Below are positions 50,251 through 59,877 of a stretch of DNA of 64,000 nucleotides, one piece after another (position 1 is the stretch's first letter; every line of letters starts with the position of its first letter). Below the pieces are notes generated by a model. The model made no database searches, was not told the origin of the DNA, and saw only the letters and a program-made list of their open reading frames with translations. The stretch lies in NCBI GenBank assembly GCA_947644195.1, contig CANRZB010000005.1:47540-111539 (forward strand). Direction: 5' to 3'. This DNA comes from an uncultured Clostridium sp. (GTDB lineage: Bacteria > Bacillota > Clostridia > Lachnospirales > Lachnospiraceae). A program made the translations under genes and the position numbers.

Positions 50251-52071
50251 ATGAATCAATATCAGTTTACGGTCGAGCAGATCGAAGTAGACCAGTCCAA
50301 ACTGTCTGTAGAAGTCAGTGTGACCGGTGCTTTTGATCCGCAGGTTAAAAATCCGCGAATTGCGATTATATTTGATAATGGAACGCAGACCAGGAGAATT
50401 CCTATTCTCGTCTGTTCCTATGATAAGCTTGAGGATGGCAGTTTTTATCTGTATGCAAAATATGCCTATGACCTACGATATATCTTTTTGAACCAGCCAT
50501 ATAATGAACAGATTACTATGTACTTCGCTGTGTTGTACGGTGATGAGGAGTACGTGCATCAGTCCTTTGATCTGGGCAGTGAGGAGCGGATGAAGAAACA
50601 TCCTAAATCTACGGCAAAGGGGATTCAGAAACCGGGAAAAGATTTGCCGTATCGTGTGGTGTTCTCGGAGGATATGACAGAAGTACGCCTGGTATCGGAC
50701 ATGACATTGTATCAGGAGTCTGGTCTGAAACGAATTTTAAAGAGTGTTGGCGGATTTCTTTTTGTACTTTGGAGGGCGCTGGAATTTTGTTTCTCCGTTC
50801 TGTTGATGCCTGTGTTTTTGGTGGATGCCTGTTTTTCCGCAGCAGGTATGGCGCCGCGGAAGGCACAGATTGAAGAAGATGGGCTGATCTATATTCTAAA
50901 GCATGTTCGCTGGCGGATGGATAATTTTACGGGGATGCGGATTGGAATTTATGGAAGCAAGCTCGGAGCCATGATGCTGATGAACTGGATCGGCAGGCAC
51001 CGTCCGATTAAACAGAAGTATGTTACCTTTTTTTCGAATCGGCGTAATGATTTGACCGGGAATTTTGAATTTGTATATAATGAGCTGAAAAAGGATCCGG
51101 ATTTGCAATTCCGTTTTGTACTCTCGGAGAAAGAGACGAAGCAGATGAAGTTTATGGAATTTATGCGGATCGGATATTATTTTGGCTGTTCCAAGGTAAT
51201 TCTGGTGGACGATTACCTGGAACTCATGTTTATGATGGAGCGGCGGGCAGGGACCTCCCTGATTCAGCTATGGCATGCCTGTGGTGCGTTTAAGACCTTT
51301 GGCTACACCCGTCTTGGAAAAGAGGGAGGGCAGCGGCAGGACAGCCCGAACCATAGAAACTATGATTATACGACGGTAAGTTCAAAGGAAATTTCCCGAT
51401 TCTATGCGGAGGGATTTGGTTTATCCCTGGAAAAGGTGGTAGCAACCGGAGTTCCGCGAACGGATGTATTCTTTGATGATGATTATCGTTCCCGTGTGGT
51501 CAAGCGTTTTTATGACCGATATCCAAAGCTGAAAGAGAAGAAGATTTTATTGTTTGCACCGACCTTCCGCGGCAATGGCAAGAACAGCGGTTTCTATCCA
51601 GTGGAGCAGTTTAATGTAAACCGTTTATATGAGCAGCTGGATCAGGAATATGCGATTATTATCAAACATCATCCGTTTACGAAAGAAAGACACAAGATCA
51701 ACAAGGAATATGCGGATTACATTATAGATATGTCTTCCAATTCTGAGTTGAACGATCTGCTTTTTGTTACGGATCTGCTGATTACTGATTATTCTTCGGT
51801 GGTATTTGAGGCATCCCTGTTAGATATTCCGATGCTGTTCTATGTCTATGACCTGAAGCAGTATGTGGCAACCAGAGGGTTTTATTATGAATTTGAAACC
51901 TTTGTGCCGGGTAAGATTGTCTATGAATTTGAAGATATTGCGCCAGTGATTCAGGCAGAAGATTTCCATCAGGAGAAGATTGATCCGTTTAAGCGGAGGT
52001 TCTTTGATGGGTTGGACGGGCAGAGTTCCAAGCGGACGGCCGCCCTGATCTATAAATGTTTACAAGGCTAA
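50251..52071 (+). CDS. CDP-glycerol/CDP-ribitol polyol-phosphate transferase (TagB/TagF family)
   Basis: 606 residues. The N-terminal 130 residues form a beta-rich domain, residues about 165-195 are hydrophobic (FLFVLWRALEFCFSVLLMPV) and bind the membrane, and about 230-600 are the glyphos_transf domain with LIQLWHACGAFKTFGYTRLG, LLFAPTFRGNGKNS, IIKHHPF and TDLLITDYSSVVFEASLLDI. These enzymes add glycerol- or ribitol-phosphate units to teichoic acid on the inner membrane face. Because tarI/tarJ lie 2 kb downstream, ribitol phosphate is likely. ATG follows CGGAGTTAG. Confidence 0.88.
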   Translation: MNQYQFTVEQIEVDQSKLSVEVSVTGAFDPQVKNPRIAIIFDNGTQTRRIPILVCSYDKLEDGSFYLYAKYAYDLRYIFLNQPYNEQITMYFAVLYGDEEYVHQSFDLGSEERMKKHPKSTAKGIQKPGKDLPYRVVFSEDMTEVRLVSDMTLYQESGLKRILKSVGGFLFVLWRALEFCFSVLLMPVFLVDACFSAAGMAPRKAQIEEDGLIYILKHVRWRMDNFTGMRIGIYGSKLGAMMLMNWIGRHRPIKQKYVTFFSNRRNDLTGNFEFVYNELKKDPDLQFRFVLSEKETKQMKFMEFMRIGYYFGCSKVILVDDYLELMFMMERRAGTSLIQLWHACGAFKTFGYTRLGKEGGQRQDSPNHRNYDYTTVSSKEISRFYAEGFGLSLEKVVATGVPRTDVFFDDDYRSRVVKRFYDRYPKLKEKKILLFAPTFRGNGKNSGFYPVEQFNVNRLYEQLDQEYAIIIKHHPFTKERHKINKEYADYIIDMSSNSELNDLLFVTDLLITDYSSVVFEASLLDIPMLFYVYDLKQYVATRGFYYEFETFVPGKIVYEFEDIAPVIQAEDFHQEKIDPFKRRFFDGLDGQSSKRTAALIYKCLQG

Positions 52072-52090
52072 AGAGATACTATCTTTCTTT

Positions 52091-52119
52091 TTAACGAAGT
52101 GTAGAGCTACTTTTATAAA
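52091..52119 (+). promoter_or_regulatory. Candidate promoter for leuC
   Basis: TTAACG (52091-52096), 17 bp, TATAAA (52114-52119), about 35 bp before the leuC start. Confidence 0.45.
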
Positions 52120-52152
52120 TATTGAAATAAATGCAGAATGGAGGCTATGATC

Positions 52153-53418
52153 ATGGGAATGACAATGACACAGAAAATTTTGGCGGCGCATGCCGGACTG
52201 CCATCCGTTGAGGCGGGGCAATTGATTGAGGCGAATTTGGATTTGGTATTGGCCAATGATATTACGGGACCGGTAGCAATTCATGAGGTAGAAAAGCTCA
52301 ACAAGAAAACAGTGTTTGACAAGGACAAGGTGTGTCTGGTGCCGGATCATTTTGCACCGAATAAGGATATTAAGTCCGCAGAGCATTGCAAATGTGTGCG
52401 GGAATATGCTAAAGAACACGATATTACCAATTATTTTGAAGTAGGACAGATGGGGATTGAACATGCCCTGTTGCCGGAGAAAGGTTTAATTGTAGCAGGA
52501 GAGGTATGTATCGGAGCAGACTCTCATACCTGTACTTATGGGGCCCTGGGAGCTTTTTCTACAGGCGTGGGCAGTACCGACATGGGCTGTGGGATGATTA
52601 CCGGACAGGCATGGTTTAAGGTGCCGGCCGCCATTAAATTTAATTTGGTGGGGAAGCCGCAGAAGTGGGTCAGTGGTAAGGATGTGATCTTACATATTAT
52701 TGGCTTGATCGGCGTGGATGGTGCCCTCTATAAATCCATGGAATTTACCGGTGAAGGGGTGGCGAATCTGTCCATGGATGATCGTTTCTCGATTGCCAAT
52801 ATGGCAATAGAAGCTGGTGCTAAGAATGGTATTTTTCCAGTAGATGAGCAGACCATTGCCTATATGAAAGAACATTCCCAAAAAGAGTATACGGTGTATG
52901 AGGCAGATGAGGATGCAGAGTATGATGCAGAATATACGATAGATTTAAGTGGACTGAAGCCGACTGTGGCATTTCCGCATTTGCCGGAAAACACCAAGAC
53001 CGTGGACGAGGCCGGAGAGGTTCGAATTGATCAGGTTGTGATTGGTTCCTGCACGAATGGTCGGATCGAAGATCTGAGGGTGGCAGCGGAGATCCTAAAA
53101 GACCGTAAGGTTGCGGAGGGTGTTCGTACTATTGTGATACCGGCGACGCAGGCAATCTATATGCAGGCCATTGAGGAAGGCCTGGTGCAGATATTTATTC
53201 AGGCAGGTGCTATTGTCAGTACACCGACCTGTGGTCCTTGTCTGGGCGGTTACATGGGAATTTTGGCGGCAGGCGAGAGAGCTGTCTCTACGACGAACCG
53301 TAATTTTGTCGGACGGATGGGACATGTGGATTCAGAAGTATATCTGGCAAGCCCGGCAGTGGCAGCAGCCAGTGCAGTGACGGGGCGGATTTCGCAGCCA
53401 TCTGAACTTGGCCTATAA
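52153..53418 (+). CDS. leuC: 3-isopropylmalate dehydratase, large subunit
   Basis: 421 residues from ATG at 52153, 8 bp after GGAGG; ATGs at 52138 and 52147 are too far inside or too close to it. Aconitase-type; the Cys ligands of the [4Fe-4S] cluster are in VIGSCTNGR and in [30 protein letters not shown] is the substrate-site block. This short form is typical of Clostridia and archaea. Isomerises isopropylmalate in leucine synthesis together with LeuD. Confidence 0.94.
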   Translation: MGMTMTQKILAAHAGLPSVEAGQLIEANLDLVLANDITGPVAIHEVEKLNKKTVFDKDKVCLVPDHFAPNKDIKSAEHCKCVREYAKEHDITNYFEVGQMGIEHALLPEKGLIVAGEVCIGADSHTCTYGALGAFSTGVGSTDMGCGMITGQAWFKVPAAIKFNLVGKPQKWVSGKDVILHIIGLIGVDGALYKSMEFTGEGVANLSMDDRFSIANMAIEAGAKNGIFPVDEQTIAYMKEHSQKEYTVYEADEDAEYDAEYTIDLSGLKPTVAFPHLPENTKTVDEAGEVRIDQVVIGSCTNGRIEDLRVAAEILKDRKVAEGVRTIVIPATQAIYMQAIEEGLVQIFIQAGAIVSTPTCGPCLGGYMGILAAGERAVSTTNRNFVGRMGHVDSEVYLASPAVAAASAVTGRISQPSELGL

Positions 53419-53584
53419 GTGTGAGAAGGTGTTATAAAATTGACGATGCGTTGCGTCCGCATCGCCAAAGAACATCTAAGTCTCACACTGGAAAAATGCG
53501 AAAGCAGCATTTTTCATGGTTTGTTTGTGCCATAGTTAAGCGAAGCTTAACTGTGGGAGGCTATGCCTAACTGTTGCTTGGCAT
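53419..53584 (+). repeat. Four consecutive hairpins between leuC and leuD
   Basis: Outer stem GTGTGAGA (53419-53426) / TCTCACAC (53481-53488) enclosing CGATGCG/CGCATCG (53444-53464); AAAAATGC/GCATTTTT (53492-53514); GTTAAGC-GAA-GCTTAAC (53535-53551); ATGCC/GGCAT (53563-53584). No ORF and no clear intrinsic terminator, although the second stem ends in T. It splits an operon whose genes are normally adjacent. Confidence 0.7.
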
Positions 53585-53638
53585 GTCTGGAAGTGTTGAA
53601 GTTTGTTATATGGATATAGAGAAATGGAGGAAAATGGT

Positions 53639-54127
53639 ATGAAAGCATGTGGTACGGTTCATAAATATGGAGACAATGTAGATACGGATGTTATTATTCC
53701 TGCCAGATATCTGAATTCTTCAGATCCGGCAGAGTTGGCAAAGAGTTGCATGGAAGATATTGATCCTGAGTTTGTAAAGCGGGTAAAGACGGGGGATATC
53801 ATGGTTGCAAATAAAAATTTTGGTTGTGGTTCTTCTCGTGAACATGCACCGATTGCAATTAAGGCGTCCGGGATTAGTTGCGTGATTGCAGAGACTTTTG
53901 CACGTATCTTTTATCGGAATTCCATTAATATTGGATTGCCGATTATAGAGTGTCCGCAGGCAGCGAAGGAGATTGAAGCGGGGGATACGGTGGAGATTGA
54001 TTTTGACAGTGGGATGATTTATGATAAGACAAAGGGAACGGAATACCAGGGACAGGCATTTCCAGAGTTTATGCAGAAAATCATACAGACAGAGGGATTG
54101 ATTAACTATATTAATGAAAACAAGTAG
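53639..54127 (+). CDS. leuD: 3-isopropylmalate dehydratase, small subunit
   Basis: 162 residues from ATG at 53639 with ATGGAGGAAA upstream. [20 protein letters not shown] and [20 protein letters not shown] are the diagnostic swivel-domain blocks. It completes the leuCD enzyme for leucine synthesis. Separated from leuC by 220 bp of hairpin-rich sequence. No leuA or leuB is in the window. Confidence 0.95.
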   Translation: MKACGTVHKYGDNVDTDVIIPARYLNSSDPAELAKSCMEDIDPEFVKRVKTGDIMVANKNFGCGSSREHAPIAIKASGISCVIAETFARIFYRNSINIGLPIIECPQAAKEIEAGDTVEIDFDSGMIYDKTKGTEYQGQAFPEFMQKIIQTEGLINYINENK

Positions 54128-54224
54128 ATTGGGAAACGGAAATCCGCCTCATGGGGGGATGTCGTTTGCAATTGATTACAAGGTTTTTGGAACATGGTGA
54201 TTCAACAAGAAATGAGGTACAGTT

Positions 54225-54935
54225 ATGGTATTTGGAGTAATTCTGGCCGGTGGAATTGGCAGCCGTATGGGAAATGTGGAGAAACCGAAACAGTTCTTAA
54301 AGATAGGAAACAAGCCTATTATTATCCATACAATTGAAAAATTCTTCGTACATGATGCATTTGAAAAGCTGATTGTATTGTGTCCAAAGCAGTGGATCGA
54401 GCACACTAAAAATCTGATCAAAAAATATCTGGGAGGAGATGCTTCCTGCGTTGTGGTTTTAGAGGGCGGCTCGACCCGGAATGAAACGATTATGAATTCG
54501 ATTAAGTATGTGGAAGAAAATTATGGACTGGAGGATGATACCCTTTTGGTCACGCATGATTCTGTGCGACCATTTTTGACCTATCGGATCATTGAAGAAA
54601 ATATCCGGTATGGTTTAAAGTACGGTGCGGTGGATACTGTAATTTCTGCTACCGATACCATTGTGTCGAGTGAGGACGGAGAAAATATCACAACGGTGCC
54701 TGACCGTAAGCAGATGTACCAGGGGCAGACGCCGCAGACGTTCAATGCAAAGAAATTAAAAGAGCTTTATTATTCCCTGACGGAGGAAGAAAAAGAGATT
54801 TTGACGGATGCTTCCAAGATCTTTGTCATCAAGGGAGAGCCGGTGCACCTAGTCTATGGGGAGGTCTTTAATATCAAGATTACGTACCCTTATGACCTGA
54901 GGGTGGCGGAAGCGTTGCTGCAGGATGAGAATTAA
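54225..54935 (+). CDS. tarI: Ribitol-5-phosphate cytidylyltransferase (TarI-like)
   Basis: 236 residues. FGVILAGGIGSRMGNVEKPK is the CTP-binding signature, then VTHDSVRPFLTYRIIEENI and GQTPQTFNAKKL. It transfers CMP from CTP to D-ribitol 5-phosphate, making CDP-ribitol for teichoic acid. TarJ directly follows (21-bp gap), which supports TarI over IspD. ATG follows AATGAGGTACAG. Second cytidylyltransferase of this family in the window; the first is at 32578. Confidence 0.9.
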   Translation: MVFGVILAGGIGSRMGNVEKPKQFLKIGNKPIIIHTIEKFFVHDAFEKLIVLCPKQWIEHTKNLIKKYLGGDASCVVVLEGGSTRNETIMNSIKYVEENYGLEDDTLLVTHDSVRPFLTYRIIEENIRYGLKYGAVDTVISATDTIVSSEDGENITTVPDRKQMYQGQTPQTFNAKKLKELYYSLTEEEKEILTDASKIFVIKGEPVHLVYGEVFNIKITYPYDLRVAEALLQDEN

Positions 54936-54956
54936 AGCAAGAATGGAGAAGCGGGT

Positions 54957-55982
54957 ATGTTAAATACAGTATATCGTTTGGTAGCACCGAGACGTTTCGA
55001 GGTGGAATTTAATGACATTGATTTGTTTTCTGGGAATATTATTGTCAGACCGACCCATTTGTCGATCTGTCATGCAGACCAGAGATATTATCAGGGAACC
55101 AGACCGGCAGAGGTATTGAAACAAAAATTGCCGATGGCTTTGATTCATGAGGGGATTGGCGATGTTGTCTATGATCCGACCGGGGAATTTCAGCCGGGGG
55201 ATTCCGTAATTATGATTCCCAATACTCCGATCGAGACCGACGAGGTTATCGCAGAAAATTATCTGCGGTCCAGTAAATTCCGTGCCAGTGGTTTTGACGG
55301 CTTTATGCAGGAGCATGTTTCGTTGGCGCCGGACCGTGTGGTTCGACTGCCGGATGACGTGGATAAAGTAATTGCAGCATTTACTGAATTGGTAACGGTA
55401 AGCGTATCCGCTCTGCGCCGATTTGACCAGTTCGCCCATGTCCGACGTAATGCGGTAGGAATCTGGGGAGATGGTAATTTAGGATATATTACGGCGATTT
55501 TTTTCAAGTCTATGTTTCCAGATACGAAGCTGTACATTTTTGGAGTGGATCAGGAGAAATTATCCAGTTTTGCTTTTGCAGACGATACCTTTTCAGTCAC
55601 GGATATTCCAAAAGATTTGTTTATTGACCATGCGATTGAATGTGTGGGCAGTGCACCGTCGGGAAAGGCGATTGACCAGATCATTGACCATATTTATCCG
55701 GAGGGGACGATCTCTCTGTTGGGGGTATCGGAGTATCCGATTCCGATCAATACCCGAATGGTGCTGGAGAAAGGACTTCGTTTCTTTGGCAGCAGCCGCA
55801 GCGGACGAGCCGATTTTCTGAAAACCGTAGAACTCTATCAGGAACATCCTGAAATTATCAGTTATCTGAGTAATATTGTGGGGGCTCAGGTTGAGGTAAA
55901 GACGATTAAAGATATGACGGAAGCGTTTGAGACGGATATTCGGAAAAGCATCGGCAAGACTATTATGATTTGGAATAAATAA
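54957..55982 (+). CDS. tarJ: Ribulose-5-phosphate reductase (TarJ-like)
   Basis: 341 residues, zinc-type medium-chain dehydrogenase. ICHADQRYYQGTRP near 37-50 has the catalytic Cys region, AVGIWGDGNLGYITAIF near 165-180 is the NADPH-binding loop, and DHAIECVGS near 220 is family-typical. It reduces D-ribulose 5-phosphate to D-ribitol 5-phosphate, substrate of TarI. ATG follows AATGGAGAAGCGGGT. Forms one unit with tarI and thrC. Confidence 0.9.
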   Translation: MLNTVYRLVAPRRFEVEFNDIDLFSGNIIVRPTHLSICHADQRYYQGTRPAEVLKQKLPMALIHEGIGDVVYDPTGEFQPGDSVIMIPNTPIETDEVIAENYLRSSKFRASGFDGFMQEHVSLAPDRVVRLPDDVDKVIAAFTELVTVSVSALRRFDQFAHVRRNAVGIWGDGNLGYITAIFFKSMFPDTKLYIFGVDQEKLSSFAFADDTFSVTDIPKDLFIDHAIECVGSAPSGKAIDQIIDHIYPEGTISLLGVSEYPIPINTRMVLEKGLRFFGSSRSGRADFLKTVELYQEHPEIISYLSNIVGAQVEVKTIKDMTEAFETDIRKSIGKTIMIWNK

Positions 55983-56003
55983 GAGTGGAACGGAGGAAAG
56001 GTC

Positions 56004-57491
56004 ATGGAAATAAAGTACCAAAGTACAAGAAGCAAGGGGATGGAAGTGACGGCGTCCCAGGCGATTTTGAAAGGGTTGGCTGAGGATGGTGGTTTATTTG
56101 TGCCAAATCAGATTCCGAAATTAGATCAATCTCTGAGAGAGATTGCTGGGATGTCCTACCAGGAGACAGCGTATGAGGTAATGAAGCTCTTTTTTACGGA
56201 TTTTACGGAAGAAGAACTGAAACAGTGTATCAACCGTGCGTATGATTCCAAGTTTGATACTGCGGAGATTGCGCCGCTGGTGGAGAAGGACGGAACCTAT
56301 TATTTGGAACTGTTCCATGGTGCGACGATTGCCTTTAAGGATATGGCGTTATCCATTCTGCCGCATCTGTTGACAACCTCTGCCCGCAAGAATCAGAGTA
56401 AGAATGAGATTGTCATTCTGACGGCGACTTCCGGAGATACCGGAAAGGCAGCGTTGGCGGGATTTGCTGATGTGGAGGGAACCAGTATTATTGTCTTTTA
56501 TCCAAAGAACGGTGTCAGCGCGATTCAGGAACGCCAGATGGTAACCCAACGTGGAAAAAATACGAAAGTGGTGGGAATTACCGGAAATTTTGATGATGCC
56601 CAGAGTGGTGTCAAGGCGATGTTTAACAATAAGGATCTGGCGAAGGCGATGGATGCGAAGGGGTATCAGTTTTCATCGGCCAATTCGATTAATATCGGAC
56701 GTCTGGTGCCACAGGTGGTGTATTATGTCTATGCCTATTCCAGATTGCTGGGACAGGGAGCCATTCAGGAGGGGGAGCCGATCAATTTTGTGGTGCCGAC
56801 CGGCAATTTTGGAAATATTCTGGCGGCCTTTTATGCCAAGAATATGGGAGTACCGATTGCCAAGCTGATCTGTGCTTCCAATGAAAATAAGGTGTTGTTT
56901 GATTTCTTTGAGACAGGGACCTATGATAAAAACCGGGAATTTATTCTGACGTCTTCCCCGTCCATGGACATTTTGATCTCCAGCAACCTAGAGCGTCTGA
57001 TCTATCAGATTGCCGGAAAGGATGCAGAGGTAACGGCAGATCTGATGCAGGCATTGGCGAAGACCGGGAAATACACGGTTACGGATGCGATGAAAGCACA
57101 GTTGCAGGATTTCATTGGCGGCTGGGCGAATGAACAGCAGACGGCTGGGGAGATACGTAGAATGTACGAGAAAACCGGCTATGTGATGGACACCCATACT
57201 GCCGTGGCCTCGGCGGTCTGTCAGGAGGTTCGGGCCAGGACAGGGGATTTGACGAAGACGGTCATTGCATCGACAGCGAGTCCCTATAAGTTTGCAACTT
57301 CTGTGATGGGGGCAATTGATGATAAATATCAGAGTATGGATGATTTTGCACTAATTGATGCATTGTGTGAAACTTCTGGAATTGCGATTCCAAAAGCGGT
57401 AGAAGAAATTCGCAGTGCACCGGTCCTGCATGATACTGTTTGTGAGACAGAGGATATGCAGAAGACTGTGGAGGGGATATTGGGACTGTAA
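56004..57491 (+). CDS. thrC: Threonine synthase
   Basis: 495 residues, the long form. PLP Lys is in FHGATIAFKDMALSILPHLL near 108-113; EDGGLFVPNQIPKL near 31 and TATSGDTGKAALAGF near 140 are also typical. It turns O-phosphohomoserine into threonine. It starts 21 bp after tarJ, behind AACGGAGGAAAGGTC, so it seems cotranscribed with teichoic acid genes, an odd functional mix. Confidence 0.95.
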   Translation: MEIKYQSTRSKGMEVTASQAILKGLAEDGGLFVPNQIPKLDQSLREIAGMSYQETAYEVMKLFFTDFTEEELKQCINRAYDSKFDTAEIAPLVEKDGTYYLELFHGATIAFKDMALSILPHLLTTSARKNQSKNEIVILTATSGDTGKAALAGFADVEGTSIIVFYPKNGVSAIQERQMVTQRGKNTKVVGITGNFDDAQSGVKAMFNNKDLAKAMDAKGYQFSSANSINIGRLVPQVVYYVYAYSRLLGQGAIQEGEPINFVVPTGNFGNILAAFYAKNMGVPIAKLICASNENKVLFDFFETGTYDKNREFILTSSPSMDILISSNLERLIYQIAGKDAEVTADLMQALAKTGKYTVTDAMKAQLQDFIGGWANEQQTAGEIRRMYEKTGYVMDTHTAVASAVCQEVRARTGDLTKTVIASTASPYKFATSVMGAIDDKYQSMDDFALIDALCETSGIAIPKAVEEIRSAPVLHDTVCETEDMQKTVEGILGL

Positions 57492-57840
57492 TTTTCGTGG
57501 CATGTATTACGGATGAGACTGCCGCACGAAGCGCCTACCGCAATATATTGAGTATTGTTTGTATTAAAATAATATATTGGATTGTCATATGTTGTTGACT
57601 TTTAATGATAGAAAAACCAGGGAGGTTGCTCTGGTTTTTTCTTATGGGTTTCTTATTCGAACGCTGGTTGAATTAGAGCGTAAAGTTCAATGAAATGGTT
57701 ATTGAGAATCGGGAGTGGCTTTGTTAATATGAGGTTAGTATATCGGAGATGAAATAACGGGTGTATATGCTGAGTGATAAAAGTATCAAGGTTTTACCAT
57801 GGTTAGGCTGTCGGCTTGAGGCAGCAGATGGGAGGTAAAT
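57492..57840. other. Intergenic stretch after thrC
   Basis: 349 bp, AT-rich, no ORF. Contains the thrC terminator; no promoter consensus stands out before the HTH-PurM gene. Confidence 0.55.
57612..57640 (+). terminator. Intrinsic terminator after thrC
   Basis: AAAAACCAG (57612-57620) pairs with CTGGTTTTT (57631-57639), 10-nt loop, T run overlapping the stem end. Confidence 0.85.
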
Positions 57841-59079
57841 TTGTTGGATCAGGTTAAAATGGGAAGATTTATCTGTGAACAGCGCAAACGGAAGCATTAT
57901 ACGCAGCAGCAATTGGCGGATGAATTGGGAGTTACGTTCCAGGCTGTATCTAAATGGGAAAACGGAACGGTTTATCCGAGTATTGAAGTTCTTCCAGAGT
58001 TATCTCGAATTTTTGAGATTACGACGGATGATTTGCTGAAAGCAAATATCCGGGAGAAGGAGCAGTTGTCCTATGGCAAAGCAGGTGTGGATCTGTCTTT
58101 TTCTGATTCCCTAAAAAAGGAGATGGCAGGGTTATTATCCAGTGGGGATCCCCGTGTCCTGAATGGTGTGGGTCCCTTTGCATCTCTATATGATATCCGT
58201 TTTCCAGAGATCCATCAGCCGACATTAGTGTTGAAGTCTGAGGAGCCAGGCTCGAAACAGAAATTGGCGATGGAATATGGATATACGGAGTCAATCTGCC
58301 ATGATATGATTAACCATCTGGTAAATGATATTATAGTGATGGGAGCAAGGCCGCTTGCGGTATTGGATACGATAGTGTGCGGCAAGGCGGAGAAAGATAC
58401 GATACATGCCTTTATCAAGGGCATTTCCGATGCTTGTGCAGAAAATGAATGTTCCCTGGTGGGTGGGGAAACTTCTATACAGCCGCAGGTAGTTCATGAG
58501 GGGACCTATATTCTTTCTGCTACGATTGCGGGGATCGTTGATCGGTCTGATGTCATTGATGGCTCCCGGATTCAGGAAAATGATGTGGTGTTAGCGATTG
58601 CGTCGAATGGAGTGCATACGAATGGGTATTCTCTGATCCGGCTTCTGATGGATCGGTATCCAGAAATCAAGTTACAGAAGATGGATGGAATGACGTTTAT
58701 CGAACAGATCATGAAACCGCATCGTCCCTACTATGGCTGCCTGAAAGGACTGTTTGGCAGAAAGCTGATTCATGGGCTGGCTCATATTACGGGCGGTGGA
58801 ATTCCAGGAAATCTATGTAGAATTCTGCCAGAGGGATTGTCTGCTCGGATTGATCTGTCGAAGATACCGGTGTTGCCGATTTTTCGGTTTATCCAGGAAA
58901 CGGGCAATATCAGTGATGCAGAAATGCTGGCTACGTTTAATCTAGGGGTGGGTATGTGTGTGGTTGCTGCTCCGGGGGATGCCCGAATCATACAGGAGCA
59001 TATTGGAAGAATGTATCCTTGCTATCCGATCGGAACAGTGGAGCGGGGAAAGGAAAAGGTTGTTATCTGCCAGAATTAG
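57841..59079 (+). CDS. XRE-type HTH domain fused to a PurM-like (AIR synthase) domain
   Basis: 412 residues, with a TTG start (57841 or 57844) 5-8 bp after GGGAGG; the first ATG, 57859, is too far from it. Residues about 7-65 are an XRE-type HTH: RFICEQRKRKHYTQQQLADE and LGVTFQAVSKWENGTVYPS. The rest is a full PurM-like domain: LSYGKAGVDLSFSDSLKKEM, GVGPFASLYDI, HDMINHLVNDIIVMGARPLA, LVGGETSIQP, ASNGVHTNGYSLIRLL, HGLAHITGGGIPGNLCRILP, TFNLGVGMCVVA. The usual DGVGTK motif reads EEPGSK. It may be a ligand-sensing regulator or a moonlighting purine enzyme; substrate binding may be altered. Confidence 0.85.
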   Translation: MLDQVKMGRFICEQRKRKHYTQQQLADELGVTFQAVSKWENGTVYPSIEVLPELSRIFEITTDDLLKANIREKEQLSYGKAGVDLSFSDSLKKEMAGLLSSGDPRVLNGVGPFASLYDIRFPEIHQPTLVLKSEEPGSKQKLAMEYGYTESICHDMINHLVNDIIVMGARPLAVLDTIVCGKAEKDTIHAFIKGISDACAENECSLVGGETSIQPQVVHEGTYILSATIAGIVDRSDVIDGSRIQENDVVLAIASNGVHTNGYSLIRLLMDRYPEIKLQKMDGMTFIEQIMKPHRPYYGCLKGLFGRKLIHGLAHITGGGIPGNLCRILPEGLSARIDLSKIPVLPIFRFIQETGNISDAEMLATFNLGVGMCVVAAPGDARIIQEHIGRMYPCYPIGTVERGKEKVVICQN

Positions 59080-59155
59080 AAGAGTGAATCATTAGATACT
59101 GATACAATGAGATAAGTGAAAGTCTTAGTTCTTTAATTTTCGCTGTACTAGTACA

Positions 59156-59668
59156 CTAACAGCATTTGACGCCATGGGAACGCAGCGCCTCGTAAAATTT
59201 TGCGAGATCGGTGTCTTCAAAATCCGCGTGATCCCTGTATTCCTGCTCTGTAGTCAAAAAAGCTAGAGAGCGGTGTTTTCTTCTCCGCAGAATTACCTTA
59301 TATTTTCCCTTTTCGGAATAAATTCGATTAAACTGCATGATGCGTACCGCCTCCTTGATTTCATCAAATGGAATGGAAGATTCCTTTTTTCCTTGTAGGA
59401 GTGTGATGCCATCTTCCTGAAACCAGATTTGCAGTTTTTCCGTGTTGCCGTGGCGTTTTTCATCAATGTAAAGAATAATGCTGGTAAGCAACAGGGAAGA
59501 AGCCAGAGCAATACCCGGAAGGATGTCTTCGATTTGTTCATTGGTGGGACAGAATAAAAAGAGAAGAACCATCTCGCTAACAAAAATAAATAGAAAAAGT
59601 ATTCCGAACATGGAGGGGTATGGGATACCGGGAAATAAGCTGCGGTCAATGGTTACTTGAAGTTTCAT
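59156..59668 (-). CDS. Membrane protein with YcxB-like C-terminal domain
   Basis: 170 residues from ATG at 59668, after GGAGGACAAATTGCCT; a frame 14 codons longer has no ribosome site. Two membrane segments (about 20-42 and 55-75), then a soluble beta domain, IWFQEDGITLLQGKKESSIP followed by FDEIKEAVRI, similar to YcxB-like/PH-like membrane proteins. Ends HGVKCC. Function unknown. Confidence 0.68.
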   Translation of the reverse strand: MKLQVTIDRSLFPGIPYPSMFGILFLFIFVSEMVLLFLFCPTNEQIEDILPGIALASSLLLTSIILYIDEKRHGNTEKLQIWFQEDGITLLQGKKESSIPFDEIKEAVRIMQFNRIYSEKGKYKVILRRRKHRSLAFLTTEQEYRDHADFEDTDLAKFYEALRSHGVKCC

Positions 59669-59823
59669 AGGCAATTTGTCCTCCAATCTCTGAAATATAG
59701 TTTTTGTCATTACAGGGGCATTTCGTAGTGGCTAGCTGAAAAATATGCTGCTCCACAAAAATACAGCATCTGCATCGGTAACGGTCAGCGTAGTTTTCTG
59801 AATGGTATCGACCAAATAGAAAA

Positions 59824-59848
59824 GAACAATGCAATTTGCAGTGTTCTT
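59824..59848 (-). terminator. Dyad after the small HTH gene
   Basis: AGAACA (59824-59829) / TGTTCT (59843-59848) with TGCA/TGCA inside. On the minus strand it is followed by TTTTCT, so it may terminate the HTH gene; its symmetry also allows an operator. Confidence 0.45.
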
Positions 59849-59877
59849 AATAACTATTCTTATAATTCTGGCTTTTT

